Assembly: GCF_014529535.1 (NCBI RefSeq)
Contig: NW_023503493.1
Coordinates: 19,748,001-19,812,000 of the forward strand
Origin: Bradysia coprophila
Lineage: Eukaryota > Arthropoda > Insecta > Diptera > Sciaridae
Length of the DNA stretch: 64,000 nt
Direction: 5' to 3'
The translations under genes and the position numbers were made by a program. Positions 10,956-21,318 of this stretch are shown here, in pieces; positions within the stretch are counted from its first letter, which is position 1, and the number at the start of each line of letters is the position of its first letter. The notes under the pieces are model-generated. The model was not told where the DNA came from, did not search any database, and saw only the letters and a program-made list of their open reading frames with translations.

Positions 10956-11351
10956 TTATGTCTATTTGGAGAGAGGATCAATAGCAAACATCTAGTTTGG
11001 GACGCCACCTGCTGGGACACCCTTGCGGACAGTCACGTAAGAATATCTTCTATGAAAGCCAGACGCAGAGCTGAATTAGCATCACAGTATAAGCACGCAA
11101 AATACAGCGAGTTGGAAGCGAACAATTACATTTTCAACGCATTTGCCGTTGAGACCCTGGGTTGTTGGTCCGCCGATGCCCTCCAATTGATCAATAAAAT
11201 TGGACCACTTCTAAACGTCGCAAGCGGTGACTCGCGCTCTCATAGCTATCTCGTTCAGAAGATATCGCTAGCCATTCAACGCTCGAATGCCTCTTCAATG
11301 TTGGGGACTCTCCCACCATCAACGAAACTTGATCAAATATTTCACTTGTGA
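10956..11351 (+). pseudogene. Retroelement polyprotein C-terminal fragment
   Basis: An open frame of 131 codons with no convincing start (first ATG at 11052), ending at a stop at 11349-11351. The reading includes LVWDATCWDTLADSHV, a run AELASQYKHAKYSEL, FNAFAVETLGCWSADALQLI and SYLVQKISLAIQRSNASSML. This order of features (W-D-x-T, A-x-E-x-x-G, a Q-x-I-S-x-x-x-Q-R-x-N box) is what I know from the extreme C-terminus of some reverse-transcriptase-bearing elements. The polymerase is missing upstream, where a stop and a palindrome follow immediately. Assignment is from recalled pattern only and is moderate. Confidence 0.5.
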
Positions 11352-14300
11352 TCCGGCTAAGGATCGCCTTAATTTTTGTTAAACCGTTATGTAACCTTAC
11401 ATTTGAATAATTCAGTTCTTGTACTTAGATGGAACGCATGGAGCTCTGTGAAAATTGAGCCTGTGCTTGCAGGACTAGGTTTATACAGTTCCATCTTTTA
11501 TTTATTATTGAGTTTCATAGGTCAGTGTTCAGATTTAAATTGTATGACTGTTCTGACGGACAACTAAGCTATAGGAAAAGTATTTTGCAAATTTTCTTTT
11601 TGCTTCAGTTCCACAATGTGGAATCCACATACTACATTTAAGAACGTAAAATGAAACAATATACAATAAACACAAAGAATTAGTGTAACAACAAATATTG
11701 TACGCTATATGTAGAACTATATTTATGACGGCTTGGCATCGAGGAACCCAAACACTTATATTGTTTTCAATGGACTTTATGAGTCGAATCCATCACACAC
11801 ATTGTTTTTATTCAGCATTCATTCCTCCGTATGGTTAGAGTACAATGCAAAATATGATTTATTGTACAAAGAGATAGTAGTATATTTACGATGCATGCAG
11901 TGACTCGGAGGCCATAACTTATGTATTTAAATGATGTTATTGTGGAAATTTAATGTACGGACACACAAAAGAAATTGGAAATATTTATACGTTAAGTACT
12001 TTTTTAATGCCCGCATGCATGGAATGAATGGGGTATTGCTTTCGTTGGGAACACAAAAGACGGTTCGGTGTGGTAGTATCCATTTAATTGGATATAACGG
12101 GCGGTACAAACTTTTCACCGAAGCCTCGGATGGGTCTATTGTGCGTTTGTAACAAGTCCAAAATGGTTGATAAAAACATCGGTTGAACTTCAAGTATTTA
12201 GTTGTTTTTAATAGCATCATGCAACGAGGAATGATTTTTTTCGAAACGGCTTTCCATCCGTTACCGACAACGACGAAAGATGTATGATTTAAATTTGTCA
12301 TATTATCTTTAATAATAACAAAATATAAGGTTGAAATCATGAAGTAATAGATTTTGCGGTCCGCTTGAACTTATGATTAGGAAATACCAGTCATCACGAT
12401 AACATCATCACGGCTCTAGCTGCAAATTATTGTTCTACGTTAGCCCCAAAAATTGGTGTTTCATTGCAGATTATAAATTCGGGCTTTGCCACCTCCAAGC
12501 TTGTTTTAATTGCGTTTTTTAGGCAAAAGAATTGTAACAATGTGGGTCATGACGCCATAAGACTCTTCCATTTCTTACACGTCCGTAAAGAAAACTAATA
12601 ATAAAAAAAAACTTCTTATTGTTATTTGTTGGACGTAGTCATAGAAAAGACATATGAGATATTACGTAAAAAGTATACAAAACACATTTTTCGTACACTA
12701 CAAGCTCTGCGTGTTTTACAAACAAGTACGGTCTGCGTCTAGAAATATAATTTTCTTTTTTTGTTCCGATGTTGAAGCGCTAGACAACGTTGGACAACAT
12801 CCAAATCGGTCCCTGTTTTGGAGATAATGTGTGTCTGTGACAAAGCCGACAGATTTATAAAATTGTTCAATTACGATTTTTTTTTCCATAAAAAGAATAA
12901 AATAAAATTCTTTAGCAAAAGTATACTTATGCCGTCTTTATACTAGAGAAAATAAGGCAGAGGCTATATCACATGCCATATAGTTAGGCAAATATTCTCA
13001 AAACTAACAAATGCAGAGGAAACCGATAGTCAAGTAAAGAAAAATGTAAAAGTTATTGTTGCTGGGCGCTTTTGCCAGGAAATAATTCAAATTATATTCG
13101 ACTTTATTGTACAATAGAGCGATGGAATAAATCTGTGAATGCAATAAAAAACTATGTACGAAGTGCATAATAATAGTCTAATCGTGATAGTGGAGATTGG
13201 CAAGGAGGCAATCGAACTATCAATTCAGAATGTGTACCAAATGATTGTCAGAATAAGAGATAGAAAATGTTGGTGAAAATATATTGAAGGAAACGGAAAG
13301 GACAGTTTCTTTATTGAGTCCTTACAATTTTTACACAGTTTTATTGGCCGTTGATATTACGGTGTTCTCTATATGAAGAAACGAAAATCAAAAGCAATTT
13401 AGCCATTTAGGGTTTCATTTTTTTTTAATCAACCCGAGAGAGACAGAGAACATGAAGTCGAACAAGTCTTAAACTTTAAAAATTATTTAGAATTTTTCTT
13501 TCCCAGACTAGAAAACGAAACAATGCAAGGCAGACCAGTTCATGCAAACTTATAATGGGCAAGACTATCGATGATTGTATTGTATTTCCGAAATTAGGTC
13601 TTAAACTTCAAATGTACACGAAATGAATACTCCGAATATGCAGGTTTATTTTTACAAAAGGCAATAGAATAACAAATAAAAGAGCTTGTTCCATTGTAAA
13701 ACGGATTGTCGGAATATTGAAAGATGGTTATTATAGAAATTATATTCAGTCCAATTAAAATAAACAAAGTTCGTTGATTGGCCTCGATCAAACGAGAAAA
13801 GAGTTATTAATAACCGAAAAGGGGAAAAAAGGGAATGCTTTCAATGGTAGGTGAGCAAAACCAATTTAATTTGTCTGCAAAATTACCCGAAAAATAATTA
13901 ATAAATTAAATGTTTTGAAAAGATACTTTCGGAAAGGTATGCTTTTACTGTGCTTTCATTACACTTACGAAATTAATTTACTCAGCTTCTTATAAACTTT
14001 TTTCTTTCTACTTTCGTTGTTTCTTCAATTTGATGTATTTTATTTAGCTACTTTTACCCAGCACCATATATTGTGATCAACTTTAGCGAAAAGCTTAACA
14101 AGAACACTCCAATTAAAATGGTTTTTACTTATGTATTCTCATTGTCTCATTTGGCATTGTGTGTGCTTGAAGCTTCTTTCTTTTGGGTGTTAATTTGAAA
14201 TAAATTAACATTGAATTGAAAAAGTTAAAATTGGCGAAAATTTTTGATATATACGAAATTATTGTATTTCTATATGAGAAGAAAATTGTTATTAAGTAGA

Positions 14301-14519
14301 AAAGTTTCAATATTTTAATGAGCATAATTTGGGTTTAAAGAATATTTACATTGGGTGATGGTGTTTTTCTTTGGCATTTTTAAATTTTAATTACTTCATT
14401 TTTTCACGGAAAGATGGAATATTTTATCGCCGATATTAAGCCGTGTACATTACTTTGCATTGAAACGGATCCTATTTTCTCTCCCAGTAATTTCATTGCT
14501 CAAGTTTTTTTTTTATTAT
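11352..14519. other. Intergenic, no gene recognised
   Basis: About 3.2 kb of AT-rich DNA. Overlapping open stretches at 11927-12340 (minus) and 11931-12152 (plus) are mirror shadows of one another with no recognisable family. No strong repeat, RNA gene or exon pair was found. Confidence 0.5.
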
Positions 14520-16682
14520 TCCCTTGACTGAAAGTCAGTGTCTTATGAAAGAAAATAGCCTTAAATGTCCGTAACGCTAAGTTCACTTTGATATTTTGAA
14601 AATGTTCTACATTGGCAAAAAACGTTAAATACAGAAAACGTCCGTACACTTGTGGACTCGATAACTCGAGTAATTCTCTACCGATTTGCAAAATTTTGGT
14701 TTTAATCGACGGAGAATGAAAATCATGAGGTTAAGTTCGTAGATGGGCAATATAGGGGTAATGAGATGGGAGAAATTCTCAAGAGAATTTTATTCCTTGT
14801 TACCGTGATAACTTCCCTAATTCTTATCAGATTTTCAATTTTTTTGTGTTATTCGACGAAGATTGAAACTCTTTAGGCTGAGTTTGCAGATGGATAATGT
14901 TCGAACAACGAGATGGGAGAAATTCTACACAGACGCTTTCTCTTGTTACCGCGCGATAACTTGAGTAATTTTTACCCAATTTTCAAATTTTTTGTTTTAA
15001 TTGATATTGGAGTAGTGAGTTTGGAGTAATTGTAAACATAACTTGTTATACTACGACATTTTTGCAACGGATTTCCAGAAAAATTTCATATTTGACGAGT
15101 TGTGAAATTCAGGATTTCTGTTCTAACAATTAAGAAGTACTTCCCAAAAGTGTTTTTGCTTGCTTGAGAAACCGATAGCTCGAGTAATTCTCAGAGGCTT
15201 CAAAAATCAATTTCGACTAGTAGCGTAATTCATGTGGTTAAACTCGAACATTGGAATTTAATTGGACTAGTAATCTGGGATATACGACAATTTTTGCGTG
15301 AAATCCGTATTCTTAAAAGAATTTTTTTCGTTCCTAAAATGTTTGAACGAGTGTGAACTTTTAGTACACGAGTTTTATTTTCTCAAGAGGTAGGCAAGAA
15401 ATACGCCACCTTTTCATCGCTTTTAGTAGACTATATAGGAGACTCATATTAGGAGTTAAACGTACCTCGCTAGACCTTCCACTCATTGCGCTTTTTAGGA
15501 GACAATCTTAGAGTAATTATACCTAGAGAGGAAATTACGAACAGAATTACGTAAAATTTGTGGTCCCGACATGAAATGCGTAATATTTGATTGTGTGAGT
15601 TTTTCCCTACTAAATTGGTGGGCAAATTAGCGCAAAAAATTTGAATGTGCCTACTAGAAGGATTCTTTTTTTTATAATTTGAGAACGTTTAACATTCCAC
15701 CGATATGAACTGATATCAACAAACACAACGGAAGAAATAGAAATTGACCCGTGTTGTTTTATGCAGCAAATTAGTTGTGCAATCGTTTGTTCAGTTAATT
15801 AGAAAATTTTCTCCAGCCAATATTGGGCTTTTGTCTCATTTGATGGAAAATTACAAATCAACAAACAGATGCAGCTCGAGCAATTTTTTATTATGCGCTT
15901 ACAGGCATTGCCCTTGACTCCATCCCGTAATGAATCACATTTGCACTATATTTAATTAAAAACAATTATTATTGCGAATGATTTTAAACAAAATTCCAAA
16001 ATAGTGGTACGCGATTTGGAAAATGTAAAACTGACAACTATCAAAATTTTCAACGCCTACATGTGTTAGTAGCTCTACGTAAAATTGTACGAAATGTTAA
16101 TCTTATACAAACTGATGTCGGGACCACATTTTATCGTACGAAATACCTCTCTAGGTATAATTACTCTAAGGAGACAATATAAATCGTTGTAAATATTGTT
16201 TGTTTGTATTCTTCTCAGTATATGTATAACATACTCAAAAATGCCTCTCCTGATCACATCGTGTTATAATTTCCTATTTTCCATGCTTATGCTTGTGAAT
16301 ATTTGAACGAGTGTGAACTTTGCGTAATTCACACGAGTTTAATTTATTCAAGAGGTAGGCAAGAAATATGCCATTTTAAAAGCGTTTTTAAGTACTCATA
16401 CTTATTGGATGTAAGACATCGCTCGCTGCACCTTCGATTCACGCAGCTCTTAGGAAAATTAAATAAATTTTGAGTTTTCTAAACGCCCAGTGAAAATAAA
16501 AGAGATACTCAATTAATGATGTAGCAAAGAGACCATTCTTGTTTCGCTTTTTCATCTGACTATAATTTTGTGTTTTTCAAAACAACAGCTTTTTTAAAAA
16601 TGATAAGACAACTGGGACTGGAATTATTGAAAGTATTGATAGTCAGTCAAGGGAAATGACCCACCCAAGTCGTATGGCCTAG
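14520..16682 (+). mobile_element. Helitron/HINE-like non-autonomous element, copy A
   Basis: It starts TCCCTTGACTGAAAGTCAG after a flanking T and ends with CAGTCAAGGG (inverted relative to the start), then CCCACCCAAGTC and finally CTAG, followed by a T. The interior holds a diverged tandem repeat of about 150 bp (units beginning near 14713 and 14863, each with a GATGGATAAT/GATGGGCAAT box). No long ORF. It is interrupted by a 664-bp TIR element at 15507-16170. Copy B at 48109-50289 is very similar over its whole length. TC start, CTAG end, terminal hairpin, subterminal inverted repeats and T/T flanks match rolling-circle (Helentron/HINE) elements; a plain MITE is the alternative. Confidence 0.72.
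15507..16170. mobile_element. Nested 664-bp TIR element with 8-bp target duplication
   Basis: The ends are exact inverted repeats for about 25 bases (CTTAGAGTAATTATACC at the left, its complement at 16154-16170), and a TGTGGTCCCGACAT block is shared further in. It is flanked on both sides by GAGACAAT (15499-15506 and 16171-16178). Copy B of the host element has the corresponding site uninterrupted (about 49761-49770, one G changed to A). An 8-bp duplication is typical of hAT-like elements, among others. No transposase ORF is present, so the element is non-autonomous. Confidence 0.85.
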
Positions 16683-16875
16683 TATCTTTCAACAAATTTA
16701 CTTTGCTCTGCACCAAAGATTTGACTGAAAGAAGTTCTCAGGCTCTGCTGGGTCGCACAGGCTGAAGGAACCAAATTTCGGCTTATATCTTTCAACAAAT
16801 TTACTTTGCTCTGCACCAAAGATTTGACTGAAAGAAGTTCTCAGGCTCTGCTGGGTCGCACAGGCTGAAGGAACC
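16683..16875 (+). repeat. Tandem duplication, 103-bp period
   Basis: A block beginning TATCTTTCAACAAATTTACT occurs at 16683 and again at 16786 with 90 bases essentially identical and 13 bases between. It abuts the CTAG end of copy A. The block is unusually GC-balanced for this region, and the minus strand is open through each copy, but no protein family was recognised. Confidence 0.85.
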
Positions 16876-18970
16876 TAACGCTTTCGTCAACTTAGTGCGG
16901 TGGAGCAGCTCATTAGTTCCTAGACATCACCATCAGTTCATACGCCATTACAAGAAGATCACCACTTATCATTCATAAATTGCATATGTTCGTTAAGTAC
17001 AAGTGGTTTTTGTAAATATTTTCCACTTGAGAATTTAAAATATGAACGGAAAACGTATAAAGCGAAAAGAATCAATTCTTTAATGTATTCAATCAATGTC
17101 AAACTGTGTGTCTAAATCTCTTAATTTAAACGTTACTGATAAGAATCTATCTGCTTTCCTGCCCTATTTTAAGGGAATTAAAGTCTTCAAAATTGTTATA
17201 TTTCACGTTCGATTTTCTGCATATATTACTGATTTAAAGATTCTGTAAAATTTATGGTTTCAGTTACATTAAACATGATACCAACTTTAAGATACAATTT
17301 TTCAAAGCCTCTTATTGAACGTTGATTTTACTATAGTGTTGATAGTTGATACGCATTTGAAAAGATTTTTCCACCGATGCCAATGGTCGTTGGTTGTCTT
17401 TCCTAGAAGAGGCATGATAATAAGAAGTAATTAAGATGACCACAAAAGAGTTCTCAAATTTAATGCTATCGGACTTCTACTATTTCTGGCTACTATCACC
17501 ATTTAATAGCATTCATCATGTACCCACAACATTATTTTATATATAATGAATAAACGGTAAAATGGTCCACTATTTAAAGAATTGTTCAAATAAATAATTT
17601 TACGTTTTAAATTGAAATGAAATTTAATTTAATTTTAAAACAGTTTATTTATACATGAGAATTATCAAAATTGAAATCAGAATGAATAAATCACTTTATA
17701 ATGAGTATGCAGAGGTGTTTGTACTACGCTGTGTACACTTCTAAGCTATACATAAATTTCACATTTTACAATTTTGTGCGAAAGATTTCTTGGCTTTTAG
17801 TATTTTGCAGACTTGTAGAGTCGAAGTACATGTAAAGGAGAAAATGAATGTTTTGAGGAAAGTTATCTAAAGAGAATTTCACAGAAATTTTCGATGTTTA
17901 CCAAAAATTATGTGAATTTAATTCAGGACCAGTAATTTATTTACAATGATAATAGCTGTACTATCATACACATAATCTACACTCCCTATCACAGACTAAT
18001 AAGTATGTAAAATATTGTTGGGAAATTTACTTGGCAACCCATAATTTATTTAGGATTACAATTAATTTTTCTAAATTGGCGACAACTGTTCAAAGATGAC
18101 ATTGTTGTTTCGCGTGGCAACACGCTTATTATTGGAAGCATCACATCGTCTATGTTTAAATCTTCCTTCGTGGCAACACAGCATTTCTTCCAATTACATC
18201 CATTGTCTCGCCGTCAGTGGTGGTACAATTTTAAGGTCAATATTTCATCGAATGAATAATAACATTGAAAGTTGGTTGGTTGATCGGACGGTTATCTGAT
18301 TATTAAAAACTCTATTTTACACTTCAGATGGTTTCCATAACGAAACTATTTCGTGACCTCGTATTGGCACTTGAGGTGTAAACTGGCAACACGCAACACT
18401 ATTAGCAAAGATCACGATACGTCAATGGTATATGGAAAAAACGAGAGAAAAATTAGATGATTGTGCTGGCTATTCGCACCTAAGTAAAGGAAATATTTCT
18501 GAAGAAAAGAGCATTTTATTAAGGTCGAAGAAAACGCCAAGGTAAACGATGTTCACTTTATAGTGCAGCCAGTTTTAAATCTTTGATATAATCAATTGGC
18601 TCTGAAATTAGAATTAACTCGAGATTATGAAGTGAGATGTGTGACCGGATAAAGGATGAATTCAGTAGTATCAAGTCAAACAATCGAAACAAAGGATCAA
18701 CAGATCTGTGTTTCGAGATCTTAAGTGATCGTCCCAAACTGATAAATCTATCAAGTCAAACACTATTTGATTCATCCATCAGACGGATACAACACTTTAT
18801 AAAATTTGTAAGACCTTTTCGTTCTTCTACACTAAAGTGGAAAGTCACACATTTTACATTCAGTTGTGTGTATATGTGTAACTTAAAGATCATACATCCT
18901 TCTACTTATTAAAACTTTAATTTTCTTCGACAATATATAGATATAGATATAATGCATTTGCGCAAAGCTT
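16876..18970. other. Intergenic, downstream of the GT2 gene
   Basis: AT-rich DNA. Contains the 3' UTR of the leftward GT2 gene (an ATTAAA signal in the minus direction lies at about 18914-18919). Open stretches at 18096-18299 and 18637-18912 on the plus strand match nothing recognisable. Confidence 0.45.
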
Positions 18971-21318
18971 CTATAAACTTAGATGTCTCCCTGAAAGTCT
19001 TAAATTAAAAGCAGACTCCCGCTGAATAGGATGATCTGATGTTGCCAATTCCTCAAACTTCGCCAAATAGTCAACATCAAGACGAAAATAACCAGCCTTT
19101 TCTTTCATATGGTTACTTAAGCTTCCAAATAAATACTCTTCGTTGATTGGGCTTAGGATATTCACCGATGGTGATGAATAAAACCCTGCGTTATCTATTC
19201 CACTATAACTTTTCCAGGAAGATAAAATTCCGCGCGGTGGACTTCTATCGAATTCACCACCTCCGAGAAATTCGGATTCATATGGGAAAGGAACAAACTT
19301 TTTCACAGGCACATAGTTTCCATTAGATACAGTTACAATTGAGCTTTTCTTATCAATCAAACAACTAATGTGCTCAATTTGGTGAATACTTTTCCGAGTC
19401 TTTCCAATTCCAGATTCCTCCTTTCGCCTCATAACAAGTGTAATTACTGAGGACAATGACTGAGGTTCTGATCCATCATGATCTTCTATTCGTGGACCTC
19501 CCCACGACCGAATATTCCATGTCCAAATGCTATAAAGAGTAACGGCTAGATTGAAGAACGGTACGACTAAAAAAAGCAACACATTTGAAAAACAAATCTT
19601 ATATCGCTTCATGAGCAACGCATTGACACATGTAAGAAGAAATCGACACCCAAGCAGCACAAAAATTATGAAAAGGTAGAAATTATTTGATTTCATTAGA
19701 GAGACAATGACGACACCAAACATCCATGCCATCCCCTTCACTGAATAGAAATACAATTTGAACAGAACCATCAGCGGGGTCTTCCTCCACATTACTGGAC
19801 TGGTTATCATATAAATATCATTCGTGAGGCCGCCCAGAAACCATCTCCTTCTTTGTTTCAGAAGATTTTTGAAAGAATCTGGAGCATATGTTTTGCATTG
19901 AGCACAGGGTACAAAAGTTACTTGGTACGGATGGTCTCCTAACTCCACCAATAGATAAGTCATGTAACGATCTTCTCCCAAATGATATCGATGGAAATCC
20001 ACGCTTCTCCGTTTATCGAATTCAATGAAATATTTTTGTGCAACTTTCTGCAGTGCCGTGAGACGAATGAGTGTTAATGCTCCAGGCAAACAGGTAACCG
20101 CTCCCATTACACATTCTGCACTTCTTTCAAACATTTGTCCATCCACATATTCTGAGTCTTGAAGGTATTGATAAATATTAAACTGTCTTGACGTTCTGCA
20201 AGTGATTAAACCGGTGGCTCCTTGTATTTTTGGACTTTTCACGGAAGTCATTACGAAATTGTGCAGAGAATTTTCATGCAGAATAATATCCGAATCAATG
20301 AATAAAACAAATGTGTTTTCAGCAATTTCCAAGTTGTTTCCGTACATCTCATTTATAATTTTAAAACATTTTCCTTGTGTTGGACTCTTTCCTGCATGAG
20401 CAAATCTGCAGACAGTGACTCTCACTCCTTCCACTATCCATTCCAACCTCGGAGGAAATATCGTTTTCATCCTTTTTTCAACAATTGAACGTTCATTTTC
20501 CAATTTGTGTGAGATTTCTGAAGAGACCTCTTGCGATAGAACTTTGAGCTTCCTTAGGAGAGATAAATAAAGGGCTGATTCACTTTCGTCATCAAAAGCC
20601 AAAAACAGATGTTTACGATCGGGAGGGTAGTCACAGCGAATAGCACTTTCTACGGCTCTGAACAGAGCGTCAGGCTCTTCATTGTAAATTGGCATCAAAA
20701 TGATCACCATCGGTTCGATTCCCGACTTAGCATCTTTGATGGTTCCGCTCATTTTCCGTCCAGTCACTCCGACAAATAATATGAACCAGCTGCAGGACAA
20801 TAGAGATGTGCCAGTAAATAAAGTAACAAGAGCAAGATTGACATAAGTAGAAATATGAATTAGGTTTGTCGGAAATTTGGGAGCCCATCCAAATGGAATT
20901 GTTTGAAAAATTATAGGAACAGTAGTTGCACGTATAGTTAATAGGAGCGCTGTTCCAATTAAAGTGCACACAATGTTTAAAGGTGTTTTCGACGAGAACA
21001 GTACACTGATGAAAACATAAACCATCATCAGCGTCTGAATTGTAAAGTCAAAAATAGTAATTCCCAATAAAATAGACACGATGATCTGTGATGGTATGTC
21101 ATCTTGAACAGTGGTTCCATTTAATATCAATTCTTGCTTGCTATCAGTAGTGCAACGTACTCGTGGAATAAAAAGAACAAGAAAGACAAATGCAAACTGC
21201 TTTCCGGTTGAAATTTTACTTCTGAAAAGTGAAAATAAGAAATTATTCGTTTATTCCAACGGATTTTTGTAATTCCATCCTACCTTGGGCTGGTGTTATT
21301 ACTAGAAATTTCTCCCAT
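18971..21318 (-). CDS. Chitin-synthase-like family 2 glycosyltransferase, 761 residues
   Basis: Exon 1 21284-21318 (starts MGEISSNNTSP) and exon 2 18971-21221, joined across a 62-base GT-AG intron. The N-terminus has three to four hydrophobic segments (from about residue 17 to 160). Then comes a GT2 domain with all chitin-synthase hallmarks: LMPIYNEEPDALFRAVES (about 187), FIDSD metal-binding box (319-323), LGEDRYMTYLL (GEDR at 427-430, catalytic base) and QRRRW product-binding box (468-472). Three more membrane segments and a SWGGPR motif near 585 follow, then a soluble tail. It would polymerise UDP-GlcNAc at a membrane. At 761 residues it is half the size of insect chitin synthases (about 1500), and AQCKTYAPDSFKNLLKQRRR resembles fungal enzymes. 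Function as chitin synthase is likely but another beta-1,4 polymer cannot be excluded. Confidence 0.85.

Noticed and set aside
11927-12340. Overlapping ORFs on both strands (137 and 73 codons)
   Set aside because: Each is the complement of the other, neither has a recognisable domain or splice partners.
20708-20730. GGTTCGATTCCCG, like a tRNA T-arm
   Set aside because: It lies inside the coding sequence of the GT2 gene and no acceptor, D-arm or anticodon arm fits around it.
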